Shown here: piece after piece, positions 34,740-44,259 of the stretch
How the letters are laid out: each line of letters opens with the position of its first letter
How positions within the stretch are numbered: position 1 is the first letter of the stretch
Assembly: GCF_003268855.1 (NCBI RefSeq)
Contig: NZ_QLSZ01000005.1
Span: 150,230-214,229, forward strand
DNA: 64,000 bases
Direction of reading: 5' to 3'
Source of the DNA: Flavobacterium aciduliphilum
Lineage (GTDB): Bacteria > Bacteroidota > Bacteroidia > Flavobacteriales > Flavobacteriaceae
Notes under the pieces: model-generated
Seen by the model: the letters and a program-made list of their open reading frames with translations, nothing else
Databases searched by the model: none
Told to the model about the DNA's origin: nothing
Position numbers and translations under genes: made by a program

Positions 34740-35447
34740 ATGCAATTGTTTTACAACCCAACGATTTCAGAACACCAAAATTCATTTGTTTTTGACAAAG
34801 ACGAAAGCAAACATATTATTAAAGTTTTACGAAAAAAAGAAGGCGATATTTTATATGTTACTAACGGTTTAGGTAAGCTATTTACTACGGAAATCATTTT
34901 GGCATCTGACTCAAAGTGTACGGTTAAAATTAACGATACTACGACGCAAGAAGCTCCAAAATATCGACTGCATATTGCTGTGGCTCCAACAAAAATGAAC
35001 GAGCGTCTGGAATGGTTTTTAGAAAAAGCTACTGAAATTGGGATTCAAGAAATCACGCCTATTATTTGTGAGCATTCCGAACGAAAAGTGATTAAAATTG
35101 AACGCTTCGAAAAAATCATCGAATCGGCCATGAAACAATCGCTACATTCCTTTTTACCCAAAATACATGCGCCTGTTTCTTTTAAAGATTTTATTAAAAA
35201 AATACATGCTGGGCAGAAATTTATTGCTCATTGCGAAGATACGCCTAAAAACAGCCTTAAAACCCGTCTCGAATTAGGAAAAGATGTATTAATTTTAATA
35301 GGGCCAGAAGGTGATTTTTCTGTTAAAGAAATTGAAATGGCCTTGCAACATGATTTTATTCCTGTATCTTTGGGAGAGACTAGACTCAGAACCGAAACAG
35401 CTGCCCTAGTAGCCTGTCATAGTGTTGTATTATTAAATGAATCATAA
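34740..35447 (+). CDS. rsmE: 16S rRNA (uracil1498-N3)-methyltransferase
   Basis: A 235-residue SPOUT-fold methyltransferase of RsmE length. The C-terminal knot carries LIGPEGDFSVKEIEMAL and VSLGETRLRTETAALVACH, the SAM-binding motifs. The N-terminal PUA-like domain shows FDKDESKHIIKVLRKKEGD. It methylates U1498 of 16S rRNA. It starts two bases after the tsaD stop, so both tRNA and rRNA modification genes share a transcript. Confidence 0.95.
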   Translation: MQLFYNPTISEHQNSFVFDKDESKHIIKVLRKKEGDILYVTNGLGKLFTTEIILASDSKCTVKINDTTTQEAPKYRLHIAVAPTKMNERLEWFLEKATEIGIQEITPIICEHSERKVIKIERFEKIIESAMKQSLHSFLPKIHAPVSFKDFIKKIHAGQKFIAHCEDTPKNSLKTRLELGKDVLILIGPEGDFSVKEIEMALQHDFIPVSLGETRLRTETAALVACHSVVLLNES

Positions 35448-35448
35448 C

Positions 35449-36636
35449 ATGAAAAAAATCATACTTTTATTTTGTTTTTTGGTATGTGTTTGGGGTAATG
35501 CGCAAAATCAAACTCTATTTTTAGATAAAAACTATCAAGAGGTTTTACGAGAAGCTCAACAATCTAACAAGCCCATTGCTTTGATGTTTTATGCTACATG
35601 GTGTCAACATTGCAAAAAAATGAAAAATGAGGTTTTCACGGATGCTGATGTTGCAACCTACTATAGTTCTCATTTCGTTTGTATGGCTATTGATAGTGAA
35701 TCGAAAGACGGTACGCAACTAAAAGAATACTTTCAAAAAAAATTTAATGTAAAATATTATCCTACTATTGCATATTTAGATGCTCATGAGAATTTACTGA
35801 ACTGCATTTCGGGTGAGTTTAAAAAAGAAGATTTTATAAAAGAAGGGCTACTAGCCTTAACTCCCGAAACTCAATTTGGCACCATTAAAAACGAATTTTA
35901 CAAAGACGTAAGTCAGGGAGAAAATTGTTTGCGTTACATCGTTTTTGCACGAAAAGCAGGATTGGACGCAACTAGCATTGCCCAAACGTATCTAAAAACC
36001 AAAAAAGAAGACGATTATTTTACCGAATTGAATTGGAAAATAATGGCTAATGGTATTAACAATATTGAAGCTAAAGAAGTATCTTTTATCAATTTGCACA
36101 AAGAGGATTTTGCTAAAGTATCGTCTCCGATTCGAGTGGAAAAAAAGCTTGTGTTTCTAGCATCCGATAATTTGAGACCTTTAGCCGAGCTTACCGATAC
36201 CCTTAATTATTTTAGAATCAGACCTATTGCTGCTGCTTTTCATATACGAAAAGTTGATTCGTTACTATTTAAGTTTGATTTAACGATTTGTGCCAATGCC
36301 AAAAACTGGAAAAAATATCAAAAATACGCAGAAACATCTGTATCTGATTTTGCTTGGAAAGATTCCAATACTTTAATTCAAATAGCAACCGATTTCAAGG
36401 ATTTTATTGCTGAACCTAAAGCATTAGAACTTGCCATTTCATGGACACAACAAGCGATAACACTTGGCCCTGCTATGAACAAATATGTTTTACTTACACA
36501 ATTGTATATGAAAACAAAAGCCTATACTAAAGCTCTTGAGAGTGCAGAACAAGGTAAAAGTATCGCAACTTCTTTTGGCTGGAAGACAGACGAAATTGAC
36601 CGACTCATAACAGAAATTAAAACCAAAAAGAAATGA
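35449..36636 (+). CDS. Secreted thioredoxin-fold protein
   Basis: A 395-residue protein with signal peptide MKKIILLFCFLVCVWGNAQ. A thioredoxin-like domain covers ~20-140: IALMFYATWCQHCKKMKNEVF gives the redox pair CQHC, followed by FVCMAIDSESKDGTQLKEYF and YYPTIAYLDAHENLL (cis-Pro). The rest is helical with TPR-like pieces (AISWTQQAITLGPAMNKYV). Periplasmic, probably a disulfide reductase or oxidase with an unknown partner. I prefer the ATG at 35449 to the one at 35437 because it gives a clean leader. It overlaps the next gene's start. Confidence 0.85.
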   Translation: MKKIILLFCFLVCVWGNAQNQTLFLDKNYQEVLREAQQSNKPIALMFYATWCQHCKKMKNEVFTDADVATYYSSHFVCMAIDSESKDGTQLKEYFQKKFNVKYYPTIAYLDAHENLLNCISGEFKKEDFIKEGLLALTPETQFGTIKNEFYKDVSQGENCLRYIVFARKAGLDATSIAQTYLKTKKEDDYFTELNWKIMANGINNIEAKEVSFINLHKEDFAKVSSPIRVEKKLVFLASDNLRPLAELTDTLNYFRIRPIAAAFHIRKVDSLLFKFDLTICANAKNWKKYQKYAETSVSDFAWKDSNTLIQIATDFKDFIAEPKALELAISWTQQAITLGPAMNKYVLLTQLYMKTKAYTKALESAEQGKSIATSFGWKTDEIDRLITEIKTKKK

Positions 36637-37280
36637 TGAAACGCTTTACAATTGCTGCCCTATTATTTTTCTGTTTTTCAGTGGGCTTTTCACAACAAAT
36701 CGCACTATTGAAATATAATGGCGGGGGTGATTGGTATGCCAATCCTACCTCGTTGCCTAATTTGATTAAATTTTGCAATCAAAATTCAAATATGACGCTT
36801 TCATCAAAACCAGCTACGGTTGAACCAGGAAGCCCCGATATTTTTTCTTATCCTTATGTACATGCTACGGGTCATGGGAATATTCTTTTTAGTGATGCTG
36901 AAATTTTAAATCTTCGCAATTATATGCTTTCAGGAGGCTTTATGCATTTTGATGACAATTATGGAATGGATGAGTATTTGAGACGTGAAGTGAAACGTAT
37001 TTTTCCTACTGAAAATTTGGTCGAAATCCCTGCCAATCACCCTATATTTCAAAAACCGTATGTTTTTCCAAGTGGTTTGCCTAAGATTCACGAACATGAC
37101 GGCAAAAGACCTCAAGCTTTTGGAATTTTTATCGAAAATCGGTTGGTGTTTTTATACACTTACGAATGTGATTTAGGAGACGGTTGGGAAGATGCCGAAG
37201 TACACAACGATCCTAAAGAAGTACGAGAAAAAGCTTTGAAAATGGGAGCAAACATTTTGTACTATATTTTTACCAATTAA
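36636..37280 (+). CDS. DUF4159 domain secreted protein
   Basis: A 214-residue protein with signal peptide MKRFTIAALLFFCFSVGFSQ. The mature region (ALLKYNGGGDWYANPTSLPN, YPYVHATGHGNILFSDAEIL, LRNYMLSGGFMHFDDNYGMD) matches DUF4159, a glutamine-amidotransferase-like fold seen in export-related Bacteroidetes proteins. No catalytic Cys is seen at the usual place, so an enzymatic role is uncertain. Two ATGs in tandem (36633 and 36636) overlap the stop of the preceding gene; I use the second. The stop overlaps the next gene's ATG. Confidence 0.82.
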   Translation: MKRFTIAALLFFCFSVGFSQQIALLKYNGGGDWYANPTSLPNLIKFCNQNSNMTLSSKPATVEPGSPDIFSYPYVHATGHGNILFSDAEILNLRNYMLSGGFMHFDDNYGMDEYLRREVKRIFPTENLVEIPANHPIFQKPYVFPSGLPKIHEHDGKRPQAFGIFIENRLVFLYTYECDLGDGWEDAEVHNDPKEVREKALKMGANILYYIFTN

Positions 37281-38374
37281 TGATGATGACTTCTAAAACC
37301 CTAGCTCATGGAATGGTTCGCGCCGTAGGAATCCTTGTTCTGATTGGACTAGGTTTGTTTGTTGTATATCAAATTCAAACGGTACTGGTTTATCTCGTAG
37401 TCGCAATGATTGTGTCTTTGATTGCAAACCCTATAACAGAATTTTTAAGAAAAAAACTAAAAGTTCCCAATACACTCGCAGTAGCCGTTACTTTATTATT
37501 CTTTTTAGCCTTACTTTTAGGATTATTTTCCTTGTTTGTCCCTCTTATCACCGCTCAAGGGAATAATCTTTCATTACTAGATACCCAAGCCATTCAAAAC
37601 AAAACCATTCAATTATACACACAAATTGATCAGTATTTGAGCCGTCATCATATTGATTTGGGACGAATTCTCAAAGAAAGCAATCTTACTTCCAAACTAA
37701 AATTTAATTATTTCACCGATTTTGTGAATACCGTTTTTTCAACCATTAGTTCCTTTGGAATGGGGATAGTGAGTGTCTTTTTTATTAGTTTTTTCTTCTT
37801 GAGAGATAAAGTGAAATGGATTGTTGGAATAAAAAAAATACTTCCCGATAAAAACGAAACCAAAATTCTCAATTCTATTGATAAGATTCGAACCTTATTG
37901 ACAAGATATTTTATTGGTTTGCTGGTACAACTTACGATTATTTGTCTCTTATATTTAATAGTATTGCTTATTTTTGGTGTAGAAAATGCTTTTGTTATCG
38001 CTTTTCTTTGCGCCCTCTTGAACGTGATTCCTTATATTGGCCCCTTTATAGGAAGTGTTTTAGCAGGTATCCTCACAATGTTAAACAACATTAATCATGA
38101 TTTTCAAACGGTTACACTTCCCACCACAATATATGTGCTCCTTGGTTTTTTCATAGTGCAAATGATTGACAACAATGTATCGTCTCCCATTATTTTTTCA
38201 AAAAGCATTCATTCTCATCCTCTGGAAATATTTTTAGTTATTCTCATCGTAGGAATTTTATTTGGTATCACTGGAATGATAATTGCAGTACCTCTATATA
38301 CCATTTTAAAAGTAATTGGCAAAGAGTTTTTTCCTGATAACAAAATCATTCAGGTACTAACCAAAAACCTCTAA
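37280..38374 (+). CDS. AI-2E family transporter
   Basis: A 364-residue membrane protein with about seven to eight hydrophobic segments. ILVLIGLGLFVVYQIQTVLV, NTLAVAVTLLFFLALLLG, FFISFFFLRDKVKW, and the family-typical ALLNVIPYIGPFIGSVLAG and MIIAVPLYTILKVIGKEFF are visible. Family members have been linked to AI-2 export and to sodium/proton exchange; the actual substrate here is not known. Its ATG shares the A of the previous TAA, so it is coupled to the DUF4159 gene. Confidence 0.9.
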   Translation: MMMTSKTLAHGMVRAVGILVLIGLGLFVVYQIQTVLVYLVVAMIVSLIANPITEFLRKKLKVPNTLAVAVTLLFFLALLLGLFSLFVPLITAQGNNLSLLDTQAIQNKTIQLYTQIDQYLSRHHIDLGRILKESNLTSKLKFNYFTDFVNTVFSTISSFGMGIVSVFFISFFFLRDKVKWIVGIKKILPDKNETKILNSIDKIRTLLTRYFIGLLVQLTIICLLYLIVLLIFGVENAFVIAFLCALLNVIPYIGPFIGSVLAGILTMLNNINHDFQTVTLPTTIYVLLGFFIVQMIDNNVSSPIIFSKSIHSHPLEIFLVILIVGILFGITGMIIAVPLYTILKVIGKEFFPDNKIIQVLTKNL

Positions 38375-38385
38375 CTCTTTGGATT

Positions 38386-39567
38386 ATGAATTACGATGCA
38401 TTGCTACGTCAAGAGGTACAAGATTTTATTCAAGAAAACACTACTCGTGAGATTTCTGCATTGGCTTTGCAGAAGAATCCGTTTCCAGACCTTGATTATA
38501 AACTCATTTTGAATCAAATAGAGGCGCGTGCTAAATGCCAACAAAAATTACCTACGTGGCATCAAGCAACAGGACTTATTTTTCCTAGTAAAGTATCGAT
38601 TGAGCAAACGTCTTCAGAAATTGCGGCTGCTTACAAATCGCAATTGGTTTCTGGCAATCGTTTGATTGACATGACAGGAGGCTTTGGCGTTGACAGTTAC
38701 TATTTTGCCAAACAAATGAACGCTGTGATTCATTGCGAACTTGATGAGAATTTGTCGCAATGGGTTGCCCACAATTACAAAAAACTAGGTTCAACTAACA
38801 TCACTTGTGTGGCTAACGATGGACTAACTTATTTAGAGCAACAACAAGAACGTTTTGATTGGATATATATCGATCCCTCTCGTCGAAATGAGGTGAAAGG
38901 AAAAGTTTTTCTATTAAAAGATTGCACCCCCGATGTGGTTTCTTTAATGGATTGCTATTTTCAGTACTCGAATCAGATCTTGATAAAAACGGCTCCCCTT
39001 TTAGATCTTAAAGCTGGATTAAAGGATTTTCAGTTTGTAAAATGTATTCATATCGTAGCGGTAGAAAATGAGGTGAAAGAATTATTGTGGGAATTGGAAT
39101 ATCACTATTCAGGTGCGGTGACCATCAAAACGCGAAACTTTACAAAAAATCATTGCGACACTTTTGATTTTGAGATGACATCCGAAACATTGACATCATT
39201 AGCACTACCTCAGCAATACTTGTATGAACCCAATAGTGCGCTGATGAAGTCGGGAGGGTTTGTAGCTTTGGCAAATCATTATAATATCCCTAAATTACAT
39301 TCGCATTCACATCTTTTTACAAGTGATTCATATATTGATTTTCCTGGAAGACGGTTTGAAATTGTTTCTGTTTTTCCTTACACTAAAAAAGATATGGCCA
39401 CCCACTTTACTTTTAAAAAAGCGAACATCAGCATTCGAAATTTTCCTGAATCGGTTGAAACTATTCGAAAGAAATGGAACATTAGTGATGGAGGTACTTT
39501 ATATAGTTTCTTTACAACCGATAAAAATGATCAAAAAATAGTGTTACTTTGCCACAAAATTAACTGA
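38386..39567 (+). CDS. Class I SAM-dependent methyltransferase with THUMP-like domain (PG_1098 family)
   Basis: A 393-residue cytoplasmic protein. The SAM site is NRLIDMTGGFGVDSYYFAKQ, then VIHCELDENLSQWVAHNYKK and the catalytic-type WIYIDPSRRNEVKGKVFLL (DPSRR). The C-terminal region resembles the THUMP-like / ferredoxin-like domain of the PG_1098 family. It is probably an RNA methyltransferase; the target is unknown. No neighbour gives the substrate. It starts 11 bp after the AI-2E transporter. Confidence 0.85.
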   Translation: MNYDALLRQEVQDFIQENTTREISALALQKNPFPDLDYKLILNQIEARAKCQQKLPTWHQATGLIFPSKVSIEQTSSEIAAAYKSQLVSGNRLIDMTGGFGVDSYYFAKQMNAVIHCELDENLSQWVAHNYKKLGSTNITCVANDGLTYLEQQQERFDWIYIDPSRRNEVKGKVFLLKDCTPDVVSLMDCYFQYSNQILIKTAPLLDLKAGLKDFQFVKCIHIVAVENEVKELLWELEYHYSGAVTIKTRNFTKNHCDTFDFEMTSETLTSLALPQQYLYEPNSALMKSGGFVALANHYNIPKLHSHSHLFTSDSYIDFPGRRFEIVSVFPYTKKDMATHFTFKKANISIRNFPESVETIRKKWNISDGGTLYSFFTTDKNDQKIVLLCHKIN

Positions 39568-39576
39568 AATGTTTCT

Positions 39577-40140
39577 ATGAAAAAGATTTTTTGTTTTCTT
39601 TTCTTACTGAATTCTCTGTGTTTTTGGGCTCAAACAGATTGTGATTATGCTGTGAATACCAAAGACAGTTTGGGCATCTATAAAGCCACGCAAGACTATG
39701 TTGTACACGAACGTATTTTTGGAAATACGCAAACTTCAATTTTCTTTTCTTTGATTAATGCCGATGGGGTTTTGTCTTTAAATTTTCAATTGTTGCAAAA
39801 AAGTAAAGATTTTGTTCCCGCTCATTGTTTCGATAAAAATTCTAAAATTTATTTGCAACTTAATAACGGTAAAATTGTAACTTTAGTTGGAATTAGTCAA
39901 GAAAGTTGCGGCAACAATTTAAGAACCAATGAGGGCAACAATCGTTTATTAACAGGTTATTTTCTTTTTAAAAAAGACACGTTCGAACATTTAAAAAACT
40001 GTCCCATCACGATGATTCGAGTACTTTACTCAGGAGAACAAATAGACTATGTTATGAAAGACACTCTTGTTTCAGAAGTTGATAAAAAAACATACCATCC
40101 TGATCATTTCTTTATGGATTATCTCAAATGTGTAGAGTGA
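39577..40140 (+). CDS. Secreted protein of unknown function
   Basis: A 187-residue protein with signal peptide MKKIFCFLFLLNSLCFWAQ. The mature part begins TDCDYAVNTKDSLGIYK and contains a run FFSLINADGVLSLNFQLL and a Cys in SCGNNLRTNEGNNR. I do not recognise a domain. It lies 9 bp after the methyltransferase gene and its last 22 bases overlap the convergent dipeptidase gene. Confidence 0.75.
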   Translation: MKKIFCFLFLLNSLCFWAQTDCDYAVNTKDSLGIYKATQDYVVHERIFGNTQTSIFFSLINADGVLSLNFQLLQKSKDFVPAHCFDKNSKIYLQLNNGKIVTLVGISQESCGNNLRTNEGNNRLLTGYFLFKKDTFEHLKNCPITMIRVLYSGEQIDYVMKDTLVSEVDKKTYHPDHFFMDYLKCVE

Positions 40141-40832
40141 GCACAAGACCATTTAAAATTGGCCAATTTGTCTTGATAACTGTCTTGTAAGTTGTAATGC
40201 CACCATTCTGAATCGAACGCTTTAAAATGATGCTTAAGCATTACTTTTTTTAAATAAGCTCTATTTTTTCTGACTTTTCTGGGTAAATCTTGAAAATGAT
40301 GCGACGCTTCGGAGCCAAAAAAATCAAACGAAGTTCCCATATCGAGTTCCTTTCCCTCTGCATCAACCAAAGTAATATCAACGGCTCCTCCTCTATTGTG
40401 AATGGACCCTTTTTTTGGATCGGCTACAAAATCGGGATTGGGTACGAGTTCCCACATTTTTTTCTGAATATCAAGTGGCCGATAACAATCAAATAATTTG
40501 ATGCGATACCCTTTTTCAAGAAATTCGGCATTAGCTTCAATGAGGTTTTTTACAGTTTTCAGCCTAAGAAAACATTCATCGCACTCATAAACTTGAGCTT
40601 TAAGAAAATTATCTGCCGTGGCATATTTCATATCCCAAACAAAATCGGTGCTAAAATCTTTGAGTTTAACAAAAGTACTATCGTTGATCCCCGCATAAAG
40701 TGCCATAGAAGTTCCTTTCAAATAATTATTTTTTAGAACTTCTTTTTTAGAAATGGCTGTTTCACCTGTTCTACAAGCATGTAAAGTCACAAATAAAATA
40801 CCAAGTAAAAAAAAACATCTGGGAGATTTCAT
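40119..40832 (-). CDS. D-alanyl-D-alanine dipeptidase (M15, DdpX/VanX family), lipoprotein
   Basis: A 237-residue M15D peptidase with a lipobox-type leader (FFLLGILFVTLHAC). Zinc-binding and catalytic motifs are intact: SIHNRGGAVDITLVD (His and Asp ligands) and EWWHYN (catalytic Glu and His). Also DFSTDFVWDMKYATADNFLK and LFDCYRPLDIQKKMWELVP. The family cleaves D-Ala-D-Ala; as an exported lipoprotein it more likely recycles periplasmic D-Ala-D-Ala than confers glycopeptide resistance. No VanA/VanH-type gene is nearby. Confidence 0.9.
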   Translation of the reverse strand: MKSPRCFFLLGILFVTLHACRTGETAISKKEVLKNNYLKGTSMALYAGINDSTFVKLKDFSTDFVWDMKYATADNFLKAQVYECDECFLRLKTVKNLIEANAEFLEKGYRIKLFDCYRPLDIQKKMWELVPNPDFVADPKKGSIHNRGGAVDITLVDAEGKELDMGTSFDFFGSEASHHFQDLPRKVRKNRAYLKKVMLKHHFKAFDSEWWHYNLQDSYQDKLANFKWSCAHSTHLR

Positions 40833-40847
40833 AACTTACGTTAACTA

Positions 40848-41441
40848 TTATTTTTGATCATTAATAAATATTTGAGGCATGTTGGTTTGCATCATATCAT
40901 TAATTAAAAAACCATGATCTATAGCTAATTTTCGAAAAACGCTTTCAGCTTGTGTACCATACCCCCTTCTAGTATAGGAATAAAGTAAAATCACTTTTCT
41001 TTTATTCTGAAGCGTAATTTTAACATAACGATACATGTTGAACTCGATTTGGCTTAAACCCATTTTGTTTTCAGTACTGATGACATAATCCAGCACCAAT
41101 TGTCTACCATCTTGACTGGGTGAAAGAGTATAATTGCACAAATTATCCGTTTGTTTTCTAATAATGAGTTCGTTAATTTTTGTAGTTGCGGCATCATGAA
41201 TGCTTGTGTTTGTAACAACTACCTGAACTGTCATCATTTGATTAAACTTATTTAGCAATTCATTCTCAGGAATGTATTGTTGAATGTAGGTGTTTTCATC
41301 TGGCTTGTATGACTTTGCCAATAAAAAGACAGTATTTTGAAAATGTATAGGACCTGATACACCAATTCTGTCTTTAGGAAGCTGCTGAAGAGGAGTAAAA
41401 GAGAAACTGAGAAAAGAGAAAAATAACCAAAATGTTTTCAT
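40848..41441 (-). CDS. Exported protein of unknown function
   Basis: A 197-residue protein starting MKTFWLFFSFLSFSFTPLQQ, a signal peptide. The remainder (RIGVSGPIHFQNTVFLLAKS, LLNKFNQMMTVQVVVTNTSI, FNMYRYVKITLQNKRKVILL) is beta-rich, with no domain I recognise. I placed the start at 41441, skipping eight codons that do not look coding. It lies 15 bp upstream of the dipeptidase gene on the same strand, so they may be co-transcribed. Confidence 0.75.
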   Translation of the reverse strand: MKTFWLFFSFLSFSFTPLQQLPKDRIGVSGPIHFQNTVFLLAKSYKPDENTYIQQYIPENELLNKFNQMMTVQVVVTNTSIHDAATTKINELIIRKQTDNLCNYTLSPSQDGRQLVLDYVISTENKMGLSQIEFNMYRYVKITLQNKRKVILLYSYTRRGYGTQAESVFRKLAIDHGFLINDMMQTNMPQIFINDQK

Positions 41442-41619
41442 TTTATAGTGTAATTTGTGATACATTCAAAAATATTTTTTTTCAAAATGTAATTTATCTA
41501 TTTTAAATTATCTGTTCTTGCTTTTTGTATTGTGAACACAAAAGTACACTCAATTTATACAATCTACTTTTCAATATCTTATTGATTGAATCTAAAAAAC
41601 GGTTTATTTATAAAAAGCA

Positions 41620-43818
41620 CTATTTTTTTATGACTCTAAATACCGCATCTTTATTATCTTCAAATTTGAGCTTGAAAAAATAGGTTCCTTCTGCAAAGGA
41701 AGAAATATCTATATTTTTATCCAATCCTGCTTCATTATTTTGATATAATAGTTGTCCCATAACGTTATAAACGGCAACATCAAGAACATCTGTTTTCGAA
41801 TGAATGTTAACCATGCCTTTTGTTGGATTAGGTTGGTAACTAAAATCAATATACCCCGAATGATCGTTGACACTTAAATTTGGTATACAAGAAATAGTAG
41901 CAACAAATCCTAAATAGTTGAGGTATTGATCGGAAACATATTTTACAGTTAATGAACCGTCTGGCGCTGATGACGTATATGTTCCAGGTAAATCAGGACC
42001 TGTTAAACCTCCAAAAGTAATATCGGTTGCCGCGGTTGAATTCCCATCGTAGATGTACAAAAAGTCATAATCTTGTTCAAATTCGAATTCGGAAAAGGAA
42101 ATTGAGATGGCGTTGTTTGGAACATTTGGTATTATAGTTCTTACAACCGTTTCCGAATCACTATAATTTGCACTAATTCCTCCCGAGTCTGTAAAAACAA
42201 TCCCACTACAAAAATCGGCTGCCGTGACAAACATCATGGTTCTCCCACCAGATATTAATCCAGAAGTACAATCTGGACGCACTTGAACTACATAATACGT
42301 ATCCGGCAAAAGATTTGACACTGTATAAGTAGTTGAAGTAACAGAAATCCAATTTGATGCAGTAGTTCCAAAAGGATATACTGCAATTTGCCATGTGGTA
42401 AATGTTCCTGACTCCACCCAGTTTATTACAGCGGTCGTCGTCGTGACATTATCAACAGACACTTCTGAAATCGTATTGATACAAGTATTGACACAATCTG
42501 TACTCAAACAAGTTCCACCATTAACAGCACTTAAAATTCTATTTTTAGGTTGTGTCCCAAATCCGTTCGTCAATTTTATTCCAACATTTGAAACCAAATG
42601 ACAATAACTCATAATAGTCCCTTTTGTGGTAGAACTAGGAAGTGTTGCAGGATTGGTCATACATGAATACCCTTCTGCACTAGATCCCATAGCATAAGGC
42701 GCACAATTGTCTATAGCAGTGTTATTCCCATTCCATACACAGGCATGAGTATGTGGAGAGCCTAACAAATGCCCAAATTCATGCGTAACTACTTCAACTT
42801 CCCATGAATAGGTTGTAAAGGGTACTACTGTAGTGCTATTCAAATCGGAATAACTGAAATTGTTTTGAGAACAAAGACCATTAATCCCAACGGCTACGCC
42901 ACCAAGCCCTCCGGGGTCTATTCCTACCAACTGCCCTACGTCGCCATTAAAAACCGGCCTTACCTCGTTAAACTTATACAAATAATCTGTTGAGGAAGTT
43001 CCAACACCTTCGTAAGGATCTTGAGTTGTCCAAATGTACATTGATTTTAGTGCTACCGATATGCCATCATTGGCATAAATTGTTTGTACATTATTAAACA
43101 GAGAGGTCATCCAATTGGTGGTGGTGGTGGTATTGCTGTTATTTTGTTGAAAAAGATCATAATCAATTTCAAAATACATCGTCACACATCTTGTACTAGT
43201 GACACTTTTATTAAGAATCGGAGTTACTGGAACAGATTCCTTATCTTCATAATCACATGTAAACATATTAGCTACTTTTAGTTTAGCATCTGAATATATA
43301 ATATAGTCATTAGTAGTTCCTTTTTTACTCGATTTACTAATTACTAAGTTAGTAAATTCATCATTTGAGATGACGCCATTCATCTCGTCTTTAAAAAAGT
43401 TTATACTTGCTATTGACGTATAATCTCCATTTACAATCCCTCTATAATATACTCCTTTTTGATATGGAATGTTTTTTTGTTTATCCGTATCAATCTGAAA
43501 CCCTTCTGCAAATAAATTAACTTGATATAAATCGAGTAGCACTGTACTTCCATTATAAGGAATAGCCAATTGAAGATAGTCGTACCGATTTGTTACAACA
43601 TCATTCACTATATTTTTGTCAATAGTCGCTCCTGTAGCATTGTCAACTACTTTTTTCACACTACTGTCTACAAGGTTAGCTGACTCATGCAGGGGTGTAT
43701 AGGGTCTAAAAAAAACTTTTTGTTGTTGTTGTAAATCCAACACTTTTTGAGCCACTTCATTCTGAGAAAACAACGTGAAAACACAAAAAAAGCCAATAAT
43801 GGATGCCATTTTTTTCAT
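41620..43818 (-). CDS. Secreted zinc metalloprotease (reprolysin-like) with Fn3, CUB and T9SS sorting domain
   Basis: A 732-residue exported protein (leader MKKMASIIGFFCVFTLFSQ). The protease core has the extended zinc motif HEFGHLLGSPHTH and later MSYCHL (Met-turn). A fibronectin type III module follows (TTTTAVINWVESGTFTTWQI), then a CUB-like domain (FEFEQDYDFLYIYDG) and a C-terminal sorting domain (FSYQPNPTKGMVNIHS ... VMGQLLYQ ... GTYFFKLKF). Type IX secretion would place it outside the cell. I preferred 43818 over the in-frame start at 43917, which would overlap the YraN gene and lacks a signal peptide. Confidence 0.88.
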   Translation of the reverse strand: MKKMASIIGFFCVFTLFSQNEVAQKVLDLQQQQKVFFRPYTPLHESANLVDSSVKKVVDNATGATIDKNIVNDVVTNRYDYLQLAIPYNGSTVLLDLYQVNLFAEGFQIDTDKQKNIPYQKGVYYRGIVNGDYTSIASINFFKDEMNGVISNDEFTNLVISKSSKKGTTNDYIIYSDAKLKVANMFTCDYEDKESVPVTPILNKSVTSTRCVTMYFEIDYDLFQQNNSNTTTTTNWMTSLFNNVQTIYANDGISVALKSMYIWTTQDPYEGVGTSSTDYLYKFNEVRPVFNGDVGQLVGIDPGGLGGVAVGINGLCSQNNFSYSDLNSTTVVPFTTYSWEVEVVTHEFGHLLGSPHTHACVWNGNNTAIDNCAPYAMGSSAEGYSCMTNPATLPSSTTKGTIMSYCHLVSNVGIKLTNGFGTQPKNRILSAVNGGTCLSTDCVNTCINTISEVSVDNVTTTTAVINWVESGTFTTWQIAVYPFGTTASNWISVTSTTYTVSNLLPDTYYVVQVRPDCTSGLISGGRTMMFVTAADFCSGIVFTDSGGISANYSDSETVVRTIIPNVPNNAISISFSEFEFEQDYDFLYIYDGNSTAATDITFGGLTGPDLPGTYTSSAPDGSLTVKYVSDQYLNYLGFVATISCIPNLSVNDHSGYIDFSYQPNPTKGMVNIHSKTDVLDVAVYNVMGQLLYQNNEAGLDKNIDISSFAEGTYFFKLKFEDNKDAVFRVIKK

Positions 43819-43874
43819 ACTGATGCCATTTTTAAGTGGTAAAGTTAGCAAAAATGAACAATCCTTTAAAAATA

Positions 43875-44234
43875 TTAAAAATAAAAAAACGCAGCTTCTA
43901 TGTGTTCCAACTGACAATCGTGAGTTGTTTTATGAATAGCTATAACATCAAAACGAACCTCAACGTCTAAATCCTTACTAATAATGTATTCGTTGATGGC
44001 TTTGACAAGCAATTGTATCTTTTTGGGTTTGACAAATTCTTGTGGCAAGCCAAATTCTATGGAAGATCTTGTTTTTACCTCAACAACAGCTAAAACAGAA
44101 TCCTTTTGTGCAATAATATCTATTTCTGCTTTTTGATACGTCCAGTTCCTCTCGAGAATTTTATATCCTTGGTTTTGCAAATAATCAACGGCTTGAGCTT
44201 CTCCAAATTTTCCAAGTTCGTTATGTGTTGCCAT
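43875..44234 (-). CDS. YraN family protein (UPF0102)
   Basis: A 119-residue protein of normal length. The restriction-endonuclease-like fold shows LGKFGEAQAVDYLQNQGYKI, AEIDIIAQKDSVLAVVEVKT (D-ExK-like pattern) and FGLPQEFVKPKKIQLLV. The family is universal in bacteria and may be a nuclease linked to DNA processing; its exact role is not settled. I chose the ATG at 44234 (MATHNELGKFGE), skipping twelve codons of upstream frame. Follows the S66 peptidase gene with slight spacing. Confidence 0.88.
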   Translation of the reverse strand: MATHNELGKFGEAQAVDYLQNQGYKILERNWTYQKAEIDIIAQKDSVLAVVEVKTRSSIEFGLPQEFVKPKKIQLLVKAINEYIISKDLDVEVRFDVIAIHKTTHDCQLEHIEAAFFYF

Positions 44235-44259
44235 TTTTTTAGGGTGCAATAGCTGTTGG

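Noticed and set aside
40119..40832. Vancomycin resistance (vanX)
   Set aside because: The family is right, but no vanA/vanH neighbours are present and the protein is an exported lipoprotein.
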